Assembly: GCF_003413745.1 (NCBI RefSeq) | Contig: NZ_QVID01000001.1 | Span: 992,001-1,056,000 of the forward strand | Length of the DNA: 64,000 nt | From: Marixanthomonas ophiurae | Lineage (GTDB): Bacteria; Bacteroidota; Bacteroidia; Flavobacteriales; Flavobacteriaceae | Direction of reading: 5' to 3' | Shown: piece after piece, positions 56,890-64,000 of the stretch | Position numbering within the stretch: the stretch's first letter is position 1 | How the letters are laid out: each line of letters begins with the position of its first letter | Made by a program: the position numbers and the translations under genes | The notes under the pieces: generated by a model | Databases searched by the model: none | What the model was told of the DNA's origin: nothing | What the model saw: only the letters and a program-made list of their open reading frames with translations

Positions 56890-59883
56890 ATGAGCAAATA
56901 CGACTTTAAAAATATTGAAAAAAATTGGCAGAAATATTGGGCGACCAACAAAACCTTCCAAGCTAAAAATAATAGCGAAAAACCTAAATATTATGTATTG
57001 GATATGTTTCCCTATCCTTCTGGTGCAGGGTTACACGTTGGGCATCCACTTGGGTACATAGCCAGTGATATTTATGCGCGTTACAAACGCCATAAAGGGT
57101 TTAATGTATTGCATCCGCAAGGGTACGATAGTTTTGGGTTGCCGGCAGAACAATACGCGATTCAGACTGGGCAACATCCTAAAAAGACTACCAAAGAAAA
57201 TATAGCGCGTTACCGTGAACAACTGGATAAAATCGGTTTTTCATTCGATTGGAGCCGTCAGGTTCGGACTTCAGATCCGGAATATTACAAATGGACGCAG
57301 TGGGTTTTTATGCAGCTTTTTGAAAGTTGGTACGATTATGAAGCGGATAAAGCCAAGCCGATTTCAGAATTAGAAGAAATCTTCACTTCTGAAGGAAATA
57401 CGAAGGTAAATGCAGCTTGCGATAGCGATGTAGAAGCTTTTTCTGCGGATGCATGGAACAAATTTTCTTCTGAAAAACAACAAGAAATATTATTACAATA
57501 CCGATTAACCTATTTAGCCGAAACCGAAGTAAACTGGTGTCCGCAATTAGGAACGGTGTTAGCCAACGATGAAATTGTAAACGGCGTTTCCGAACGTGGT
57601 GGTTATCCCGTTGTTCGTAAAAAAATGAAACAATGGAGTATGCGCATTACTGCGTATGCACAACGTTTGCTGGATGGTTTAGACGACATCGATTGGCCAC
57701 AGCCGCTTAAAGATTCACAAACCAACTGGATTGGTAGAAGTGAAGGGTCAAGTGTGACGTTTGATGTAAAAGATCACAACGAAACCATTGAGGTGTTTAC
57801 AACCCGTCCCGATACTATTTTCGGAGTTAGCTTTATGACGCTAGCGCCAGAGCACGATTTGGTGTCAAAAATAACAACCGAAGCTCAAAAAGCTGCTGTA
57901 GAAGCCTACATTGAAGCGACCGCAAAACGTAGCGAACGCGAACGCATGGCTGATGTAAAAACCATTTCAGGAGTGTTTACAGGTGCGTATGCTGTACATC
58001 CTTTTAGCGGAGAATCGATTCCTATTTGGATTGGCGACTATGTATTGGCAGGCTACGGAACCGGTGCCGTGATGAGCGTTCCGTGTGGCGATCAACGAGA
58101 TTACGATTTTGCACGTCATTTTGATATCCCAATTCCCAATATTTTTGAAGGGGTTGATATTTCTGAAGGCGCTTTTGCTGATAAGGATAAAACGGTAATC
58201 ACCAATAGTGATTTCTTAAACGGATTACAATACAAAGCCGCCACCAACAAAGTAATTGAAGCGTTGGAACAAAAAGACGCGGGAAAAGGAAAAATAAATT
58301 ACCGATTGCGCGATGCGGTTTTTAGCCGTCAGCGGTATTGGGGAGAACCATTTCCAGTGTATTACAAAAATGGATTGCCACAGTTAATTGACGAGAAGCA
58401 TTTGCCACTAACCTTACCCGAAGTATCTGCTTATTTACCGACCGAAGAAGGCGAGCCGCCATTAGGCCGTGCCGATGTTTGGGCGTGGGATACGCAGAAC
58501 AACGAAGTAGTTTCCAATGACAACGTGGATGATGAAACCGTGTTTCCGTTGGAATTAAACACTATGCCGGGTTGGGCAGGAAGTAGTTGTTATATGTTCC
58601 GGTATATGGATCCAAAAAATGACGACGCATTAGCCAGCCAAGAAGCGATGGACTATTGGCAAAACGTCGATTTATATGTTGGTGGAAGCGAACACGCCAC
58701 CGGTCACTTATTATACAGCCGTTTTTGGGTGAAATTTTTACACGATCGTGGGGTTTTACCAGTAGAAGAACCGTTTAAAAAGCTGATTAACCAAGGAATG
58801 ATTTTGGGAGAGAGTGCTTTTTTAAATATTGTTTACTTAGTTTATAGAAATGAAAAAGCACCAGACTCTGTTTTAGGCTTAACATTCGCAATAGATGAAA
58901 AAAATTATCAGAAAATAAAGAATGGTGATATAGAAGGTTTAGATTTAGAAATCTTCAAAAATCATCATCGATATGATAAAGATTTCAATTTCGATAATCT
59001 TGTTATAGAGTCGATTGACAAAGGCAACATTCGGAAAGTTCATATTCCTGTAGAGTTCGTTAATACTTCAAATGAACTTGATATTGAAAAAGCGAAAAAG
59101 TGGGACCCTAACATGGATTTTGTGAGCTTTAAGTTTAATTCAGAAGGAAAATATATTGTTTCTCGCGAAGTCGAAAAAATGTCCAAATCCAAATACAACG
59201 TGGTCAACCCCGATGTTATTTGCGAAGACTACGGCGCCGATACCTTACGAATGTATGAGATGTTTTTGGGGCCGCTAGAGCAAGCGAAACCTTGGAATAC
59301 CGCTGGAATTAGTGGTGTGCACAACTTCCTAAAGAAATTATGGAAATTGTATCATCAAGGTGATTCCCCCCTTGAGGGGGGCACGGGGGGTGTTTTCCAC
59401 GTCACCGACGATTCCGCTTCCAAAGACAGTTTAAAAACCTTGCATAAAACCATCAAAAAAGTAGAAGAAGATATTGAAAACTTCAGTTTTAATACATCGG
59501 TTTCTACGTTTATGATTGCCGTAAATGAGTTGACGGCTCAAAAATGCACCAGTCGGGAAGTGTTAGAGCCATTGGCGGTGTTGATTTCACCGTATGCGCC
59601 GCATATTTCAGAAGAGCTGTGGAGTTTGTTAGGGCATAAGGAAAGTATTGCTACTGCACCGTTTCCGAAGTTTGAAGAAAAACATTTGGTCGAAAGCAGT
59701 AAAGAATATCCAATTTCGTTTAATGGAAAAATGCGATTTACATTGGAGTTGCCGTTAGATATGAGCAAAGATGAAATTGAATCTGCCGTAATGGCACATG
59801 AGAAAACAGCACATTACCTCGAGGGTCGCACGCCTAAGAAGGTGATTGTAGTACCGGGTAAAATTGTAAATATTGTTGGATAA
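56890..59883 (+). CDS. leuS: Leucine--tRNA ligase
   Basis: A 997-residue class I synthetase. HVGH lies at 49-52 in PSGAGLHVGHPLGY, the CP1 editing domain at about 290-480 (TTRPDTIFGVSFM, YGTGAVMSVPCGDQRDYDF), the KMSKS loop at 763-767, and the anticodon-binding domain behind it. Residues 640-760 form the long Bacteroidetes-type insertion. Residues 826-835 (SPLEGGTGGV) are encoded by a G/C-only palindrome that looks like a dispersed repeat inserted in frame; this point is in a surface linker and should not destroy function. Confidence 0.96.
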   Translation: MSKYDFKNIEKNWQKYWATNKTFQAKNNSEKPKYYVLDMFPYPSGAGLHVGHPLGYIASDIYARYKRHKGFNVLHPQGYDSFGLPAEQYAIQTGQHPKKTTKENIARYREQLDKIGFSFDWSRQVRTSDPEYYKWTQWVFMQLFESWYDYEADKAKPISELEEIFTSEGNTKVNAACDSDVEAFSADAWNKFSSEKQQEILLQYRLTYLAETEVNWCPQLGTVLANDEIVNGVSERGGYPVVRKKMKQWSMRITAYAQRLLDGLDDIDWPQPLKDSQTNWIGRSEGSSVTFDVKDHNETIEVFTTRPDTIFGVSFMTLAPEHDLVSKITTEAQKAAVEAYIEATAKRSERERMADVKTISGVFTGAYAVHPFSGESIPIWIGDYVLAGYGTGAVMSVPCGDQRDYDFARHFDIPIPNIFEGVDISEGAFADKDKTVITNSDFLNGLQYKAATNKVIEALEQKDAGKGKINYRLRDAVFSRQRYWGEPFPVYYKNGLPQLIDEKHLPLTLPEVSAYLPTEEGEPPLGRADVWAWDTQNNEVVSNDNVDDETVFPLELNTMPGWAGSSCYMFRYMDPKNDDALASQEAMDYWQNVDLYVGGSEHATGHLLYSRFWVKFLHDRGVLPVEEPFKKLINQGMILGESAFLNIVYLVYRNEKAPDSVLGLTFAIDEKNYQKIKNGDIEGLDLEIFKNHHRYDKDFNFDNLVIESIDKGNIRKVHIPVEFVNTSNELDIEKAKKWDPNMDFVSFKFNSEGKYIVSREVEKMSKSKYNVVNPDVICEDYGADTLRMYEMFLGPLEQAKPWNTAGISGVHNFLKKLWKLYHQGDSPLEGGTGGVFHVTDDSASKDSLKTLHKTIKKVEEDIENFSFNTSVSTFMIAVNELTAQKCTSREVLEPLAVLISPYAPHISEELWSLLGHKESIATAPFPKFEEKHLVESSKEYPISFNGKMRFTLELPLDMSKDEIESAVMAHEKTAHYLEGRTPKKVIVVPGKIVNIVG
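59365..59393. repeat. In-frame palindromic repeat inside leuS
   Basis: CCCCCCTTGAGGGGGG (59366-59381) is a perfect palindrome, followed by CACGGGGGG. It is strikingly G/C-rich in an AT-rich genome. It encodes SPLEGGTGGV without shifting the frame. I recall similar CCCCCTTGAGGGGG elements in intergenic regions of Flavobacteriaceae. Confidence 0.65.
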
Positions 59884-59967
59884 CAATTTGCACAGTATTT
59901 GCTATATTTAGTTTAGAATTTAGGTTTAACAATAAAAAAATCACAGAAGCTTTCGCTACGTTATGGA

Positions 59968-59988
59968 CACTAAGTGGAGCCGAAGTGT
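59968..59988. repeat. Dispersed repeat, copy 2 (before the zinc metallopeptidase)
   Basis: CACTAAGTGGAGCCGAAGTG is followed by T, matching the repeat at 105-125 in 17 of 21 positions. It lies in the 117-bp gap after leuS, 12 bp ahead of the metallopeptidase start at 60001. The weaker AGTTCGAGCGGACTCAA near 60707 may be a third, degraded relative. Confidence 0.5.
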
Positions 59989-60000
59989 AAAACAATAGAA

Positions 60001-60699
60001 ATGATAGGATATTATATATTAGCAGGGATCATCTTTTTGGTGAGTATGTACGTAAGTAACAAGCTGAAAAGTAAGTTTAAAAAATACTCTAAAGTACACC
60101 TGCAAAACGGAATGAGCGGTAAGGAAATTGCCGAAAAAATGCTAGCCGATAATGGTATTACCGATGTTCAGGTAATTTCAACGCCGGGACAACTAACAGA
60201 TCACTACCATCCAGGAAAAAAGACGGTGAATTTAAGTGAGTCTGTGTATATGCAGCGCAATGCTGCTGCAGCTGCGGTTTCGGCACACGAATGTGGTCAC
60301 GCTATTCAGCACGCAAGGGCGTACGGTTGGTTAAAATTTAGATCAGCTATTGTGCCGGCGGTAAGTGTCGCGAGTAAACTGTCTAATTTTGTGATTATGG
60401 CAGGTTTGATATTATCGTTCGCAACCTCTATGACAGGTTTAGGAAACACACTTTTCCTAGTCGGAATCATTTTATTTGCGGCGACCACCGTATTTGCATT
60501 TATCACTTTACCCGTAGAATTTGATGCGAGTAAACGTGCTTTAGCTTGGTTAGAAAATGAAAATATGCTTACGCAACAAGAACACGACGGCGCGGAAGAT
60601 GCTTTAAAATGGGCAGCTAGAACGTACGTAGTAGCCGCATTAGGTTCGTTAGCGACGTTATTATACTTTATAAGTATGTTTTTGGGGGGAAGAGATTAA
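60001..60699 (+). CDS. Zinc metallopeptidase (YugP/DUF2268-like membrane family)
   Basis: A 232-residue membrane protein. An N-terminal helix (MIGYYILAGIIFLVSMYVSN) is followed by a soluble part with the zinc motif HECGH at 96-100 (SAHECGHAIQHA), and three further helices. This is the YugP-type putative neutral zinc metallopeptidase. The substrate is unknown. I start at 60001 because family members begin with this helix; an in-frame ATG at 59974 would add nine residues read from repeat-containing DNA. The gene follows leuS without a terminator. Confidence 0.9.
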   Translation: MIGYYILAGIIFLVSMYVSNKLKSKFKKYSKVHLQNGMSGKEIAEKMLADNGITDVQVISTPGQLTDHYHPGKKTVNLSESVYMQRNAAAAAVSAHECGHAIQHARAYGWLKFRSAIVPAVSVASKLSNFVIMAGLILSFATSMTGLGNTLFLVGIILFAATTVFAFITLPVEFDASKRALAWLENENMLTQQEHDGAEDALKWAARTYVVAALGSLATLLYFISMFLGGRD

Positions 60700-60867
60700 A
60701 AGAGGTAAGTTCGAGCGGACTCAATAACGCTTGTATATACGAAACGGAGTATTTAAAAAGAGGCTAACTTTCAGGATGAATAGAAAGTCGAATTTTTATT
60801 TAAAAGGCAAAAACCTTTTAGAAAGCCTAAATACTTATGTTCAGTAAATATTGTTAAGCACAGTTTT

Positions 60868-62313
60868 TTATTCGAATCTAACAGGATTTAATTTTATTTC
60901 GCTAATATTCAGTTCTTTTCCTTTAAAAAAATTACAGACTAAATCCCCAATGACTGGAGATAACATATATAAATTATGACCTGCATTTTCAATAATTATA
61001 TGTTGCCCGTTTTTAAATGACTTAGCAATTTCAATAGCAGAAGAAAGATAGGTCCGACCATCCATTTTTCCACTTAAAAGTAAAGCGGTAACGTTGTTTT
61101 CTTTGAGTTTTCTGAATTCTTCTGGACGATGAAAATAATTAAGCTCTTCTATCCAATCTAGCATCAAATAATTAATGCCATCACCGAGCAATGAAGTTTT
61201 CTGTTCATTCCTAATTTCTTTTCTTCTTGATTCTGATGCACCGCTTTGCATATCCATGGCAAAAGACATAGGGTTTTCAGGTTCTGAAATAGATTGTTTA
61301 ATCAGTTTTATCATGGGTGCGATTTCAGAAAAATCGTTTTTGTACATTGCGGAATATAATTTCGGTATCTGTTTCGACATTGATGGGTCTCTTAAATAAA
61401 TAGCTGTAATTGCAAGCTGCAATTCAAATTCTGAGATTCCTACTTTCGTTTTTCCCCCATTTTCATTTTTTATTTCAACGACAATAGGCTGCGCCTTTAA
61501 CTTCTTATGTACTTCCGTTATCTTATTCTTGAGATTTGGATACTTGGGGCTCTGACCGTAATTGTCTTTCGCTCGTTCACATATTTGGTTTAAAAAAAAG
61601 TCTGTTTTTGAAGGAAGTCTTAAAGTTTCATTTGGACCCTCTAAACTTGCTAAGACCAGTTTATCGATATTTTCTTCAAAAAGTCTTATGTATTCAAAAC
61701 CCAAGTGCGAACCGTAGCTAATTCCCCAAAGAGATATTTTCTTTGCACCTAATACTTTTCTTAACACATCTAGATCTTTTGCATTTTCTGTAGTATTGTA
61801 GGCAGACAAATCCACATCATTAGAATCCCAGAATGACTTGCATTTTTTTAGATTCTTGGTTGTTATTTTTAAATAGTCCTCTTTTGTTAACGGTTTATCT
61901 AAGGGAACGTTCAATTTATAGGGACAATCAATTAATTTGTCTGACATTCCAGTTCCTCTTTGGTCGAAAGCTATTACATCAGCAACTTCGCTCAATTTCA
62001 TAAATAATTCAAATCGTTCGTGCTTGGCAGTTTCAGAACCGGAACCGCCTGGCCCACCAGATAAATAAACAATTGGACTGGATGGACTTGGGTTTGTGCT
62101 TTTAAACCTTATAAAGGATAGTTGAATAGAATCAGAGAAAGCTTTTTCTCTATTTTCTTTAACTTTAAACGTTCCCCTTTCTGCTTGTACTGTATCATTT
62201 GAAGTGGTTATGAATTCGTAAGGTTTAATTTCAAGTTGTTGGCTGAAAATAAGATTTTGATTTAAAAACAAAATGAATGCTATAGACAGTTGTAAGATGT
62301 TCTTTTTTGACAT
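60868..62313 (-). CDS. Exported alpha/beta hydrolase (S33, tripeptidyl/prolyl aminopeptidase-like)
   Basis: A 481-residue serine hydrolase with a signal peptide (MSKKNILQLSIAFILFLNQN). The oxyanion loop is VYLSGGPGGSGSE, then IAFDQRGTGMSD, the nucleophile is in GISYGS, the acid is in SGKMDGRT, and the histidine is in IENAGHNLY. A long lid region lies between. Peptidases of this architecture release N-terminal residues or tripeptides in the periplasm. It is monocistronic. The 168-bp gap before its stop contains only AT-rich DNA. Confidence 0.87.
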   Translation of the reverse strand: MSKKNILQLSIAFILFLNQNLIFSQQLEIKPYEFITTSNDTVQAERGTFKVKENREKAFSDSIQLSFIRFKSTNPSPSSPIVYLSGGPGGSGSETAKHERFELFMKLSEVADVIAFDQRGTGMSDKLIDCPYKLNVPLDKPLTKEDYLKITTKNLKKCKSFWDSNDVDLSAYNTTENAKDLDVLRKVLGAKKISLWGISYGSHLGFEYIRLFEENIDKLVLASLEGPNETLRLPSKTDFFLNQICERAKDNYGQSPKYPNLKNKITEVHKKLKAQPIVVEIKNENGGKTKVGISEFELQLAITAIYLRDPSMSKQIPKLYSAMYKNDFSEIAPMIKLIKQSISEPENPMSFAMDMQSGASESRRKEIRNEQKTSLLGDGINYLMLDWIEELNYFHRPEEFRKLKENNVTALLLSGKMDGRTYLSSAIEIAKSFKNGQHIIIENAGHNLYMLSPVIGDLVCNFFKGKELNISEIKLNPVRFE

Positions 62314-62385
62314 ATTTGATTGTTTGCTATAATGACGACTGCAAAAGCCGAAATGTTACATTAAATTCTGCCTAAAGCATAATAA

Positions 62386-62417
62386 AAAAAGCCCGATTCA
62401 TTAGAATCGGGCTTTTT
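62386..62417 (-). terminator. Terminator of the saccharopine dehydrogenase-like gene
   Basis: The perfect stem AAAAAGCCCGATTC / GAATCGGGCTTTTT, loop ATTA, lies 4 bp past the stop at 62421, with a T run on the minus strand. Confidence 0.9.
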
Positions 62418-62420
62418 AGT

Positions 62421-63794
62421 TTAATAACCTTGAACGTTATCAGGATTGTATCCTAGGTATTTGGTGAAGTTTTCTTTAAAGGTAATTCCGTGTTTTTCCA
62501 TTTCTTCTAGAATAGGTTCGTATACCTCTTTTTTAATTGGGCGTTGTACACCTGGAGTGGTAATTTCTTTATTCAGAATTTTAATGGCGGCCATGGCTAC
62601 TGGAAGTCCAACGGTTTTTGCCATTGCGGTGTAGGTTTGGTCTTCGCCTGTTAACACCATATGGCTGTCAATCTGTTTCTTTTCGCCATTTAGCTCGTAC
62701 CCAAATTTGTGGTACATAATAATCATGTCCTTATCTTCAGGTTGAAGCGTCCATTTATCTTCTAATATTTTCTGAAGTGCCTTCGCCGGGGTTGCATCTT
62801 TAATCCCGATCTTTTTGTTAGGGTTGAAAATATCAAGCTCTTCCAATTTTCCCCACATTAGATCGTCTTGATCTATTTTAAGGCTGTGGCGCATTTTTAA
62901 CTCTACTGAATCGGTTGGGGAATACGGTAAAAATAGGTTTACAAAATCACGATACGATAAGTTTTCTGAATCTGGAATCGTATATCCATCATCGGTCATT
63001 CCTAATTGCACAAACATGTTCCACGCTTTACTAAACCCAACACGACGGATGGTTCCGCGGTAAAGCGTAAGGACATCTTCCAAGCCATAAACTCCTCTAT
63101 ATTTAAGGGAATTTCGGTTAGCAAGTCCTTCAAAACGGCCGTGGCCTTCAATGTTTAAAAATTCAGTTCTTCTAAACAAACGGTGATATGGAATGTATTT
63201 ATACGTGCCTTCTTGTATAAATTCGGCAGCGCCACCTTGACCAGCAACCACTACATTTCTTGGGTTCCAAGTAAATTTATAATGCCAAAGGTTGTCATCA
63301 CTTTCTGGAGCTACTAATCCGCCAGTGAAGGATTCAAACAACAGCATTTTTCCGCCGTTATCACGAATGCGATCAATCACTTGCATGGCACTCATATGGT
63401 CAATACCTGGATCGAGACCAATTTCGTTCATAAAAACCAGTCCCTTTTTTTCTACGTCACTACTTAAAGCTTGCATTTCATCACTTACATACGAAGCGGT
63501 GACCATATGTTTGTCAAACTCTAGGCAGTCTTTTGCCACTTCAATATGAAAACGGGCTGGCAGCATGGAAATTACCAAATCGGCTGCTTTTACAGTTTTT
63601 CTTCTTTCTTCTTCGTTGAAAATATCTAATTTAATAGCGGTTGCATTGGGATGCTCACTCGCTAATTTTTGAGCATTTTCCAAAGAAAGGTCACCAATAG
63701 TAAGAGCTAATTTTTCAGCTTCAGACTTTTCTAGTAAATATTGAATTAAACTCGTTGCAGATCGGCCAGCGCCGATTATTAAAATGTTTCGCAT
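62421..63794 (-). CDS. Saccharopine dehydrogenase family protein
   Basis: A 457-residue NAD(P)-dependent oxidoreductase. The N-terminal Rossmann fold starts ILIIGAGRSATSLIQYLL. The catalytic and substrate region includes FMNEIGLDPGIDHMSAMQV and YRGTIRRVGF, as in saccharopine reductases (LYS9 type). The natural reaction could be saccharopine oxidation in lysine turnover, or a related carboxyalkyl-amine such as carboxynorspermidine; the neighbours do not decide. It is a single gene with its own terminator. Confidence 0.87.
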   Translation of the reverse strand: MRNILIIGAGRSATSLIQYLLEKSEAEKLALTIGDLSLENAQKLASEHPNATAIKLDIFNEEERRKTVKAADLVISMLPARFHIEVAKDCLEFDKHMVTASYVSDEMQALSSDVEKKGLVFMNEIGLDPGIDHMSAMQVIDRIRDNGGKMLLFESFTGGLVAPESDDNLWHYKFTWNPRNVVVAGQGGAAEFIQEGTYKYIPYHRLFRRTEFLNIEGHGRFEGLANRNSLKYRGVYGLEDVLTLYRGTIRRVGFSKAWNMFVQLGMTDDGYTIPDSENLSYRDFVNLFLPYSPTDSVELKMRHSLKIDQDDLMWGKLEELDIFNPNKKIGIKDATPAKALQKILEDKWTLQPEDKDMIIMYHKFGYELNGEKKQIDSHMVLTGEDQTYTAMAKTVGLPVAMAAIKILNKEITTPGVQRPIKKEVYEPILEEMEKHGITFKENFTKYLGYNPDNVQGY

Positions 63795-63864
63795 CGGTAG
63801 GTTTTTTCGTAATTTTGAAATTGATTTTTCAGATTGACGAATTTACTAAAATCCATTTGGACAA

Positions 63865-64000
63865 ATGCGAGATTATAATAAAAATATAGTGGTTATGGCT
63901 TCTATTTTAACGGCAATTACCATTGCTATTGGAGCTTTCGGCGCTCACGGATTAAAACAATTAGTTGATGCAGAATCAGTTGCTACTTTTGAAACGGGGG
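63865..64000 (+). CDS. Partial CDS: DUF423 family membrane protein
   Basis: A reading frame opens at 63865 and is cut by the window end after 45 residues. The visible part, MRDYNKNIVVMASILTAITI followed by AIGAFGAHGLKQLVD, matches the start of DUF423 membrane proteins: a first helix with GAFGAHGL. The function is unknown. A one-mismatch -7 element, TCCATTTG, ends just before the start, so the leader is probably very short. Confidence 0.85.
   Translation, partial: MRDYNKNIVVMASILTAITIAIGAFGAHGLKQLVDAESVATFETG

Noticed and set aside
59366-59390. G/C palindrome in leuS as a terminator
   Set aside because: No T run follows, the reading frame stays open, and the essential anticodon-binding domain lies downstream.
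1-64000. tRNA, rRNA, CRISPR arrays, insertion sequences, integrase or prophage genes
   Set aside because: Looked for in all gene gaps and gene products; none seen by eye. A covariance-model scan would be needed to exclude a small RNA gene.

Overview
The window reads as a chromosomal segment of a low-GC marine-type member of the Flavobacteriaceae (phylum Bacteroidetes/Bacteroidota). The evidence is AT-rich DNA, promoters of the Bacteroidetes type (-7 element TAnnTTTG) instead of the E. coli type, few Shine-Dalgarno sequences, two secreted proteins ending in type IX secretion (T9SS) sorting domains, a TonB-dependent receptor, and many families largely confined to this phylum (DUF3098, DUF3127, DUF4286, DUF4301, the OlsF-like double acyltransferase). 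I saw no rRNA, tRNA, CRISPR array, insertion sequence or prophage. Most of the window is housekeeping DNA.

Layout. 1-8.1 kb: a cut-off secreted protein, metG, an LD-carboxypeptidase, a small zinc-ribbon/DUF3784 pair, an S9 peptidase, yraN and a cysE-cysM cysteine pair. 8.1-18.4 kb: mfd, a DoxX-SDR-flavoprotein operon, a TspO-like protein, a TerB-like protein, a T9SS-exported repeat protein and fbp. 18.5-25.7 kb: GNAT and aspartate kinase, an OlsF-like acyltransferase, DUF1206, a flavodoxin-like reductase and a kinase/receiver pair. 25.9-33.0 kb: a leftward series (TM2, VOC, hydroxyacid dehydrogenase, cupin, thioesterase, mgtE, rsmA, DUF4286, TPR protein), with a possible small RNA at about 30.8 kb. 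33.2-36.5 kb: a tightly overlapping operon of thiamine-binding protein, PnuC/PnuT-type transporter, NadR-like kinase, DUF4301 and ArfB.

36.5-42.6 kb is the most unusual region. Three tandem genes for small exported PepSY-like proteins each have their own terminator, an almost identical -24/-12 (sigma-54-like) promoter, and a pair of TGTGTA/TACACA dyads 110-112 bp upstream of the -24 element. The next gene is a sigma-54 enhancer-binding response regulator, and convergent with it is a hybrid histidine kinase carrying receiver and Hpt domains. Together this looks like a self-contained phosphorelay and sigma-54 regulon with its targets beside it. At 42.7 kb a TPP riboswitch with a terminator hairpin precedes a TonB-dependent receptor, probably for thiamine; with the 33 kb operon this suggests thiamine uptake across both membranes.

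45-56.8 kb: a Rieske-like lipoprotein without histidine ligands, greA-HIT, a histidine kinase, a flavin reductase, DUF3127, aat, a T9SS-exported peptidylarginine/agmatine deiminase homologue, tag, a TonB-like protein, and the ftsX-DUF3098-uppP-truB cluster. 56.9-64 kb: leuS, which carries an in-frame G/C palindrome, a zinc metallopeptidase preceded by a dispersed repeat also found inside the metG 3' end, a secreted S33 peptidase, a saccharopine dehydrogenase-like protein and the start of a DUF423 gene.
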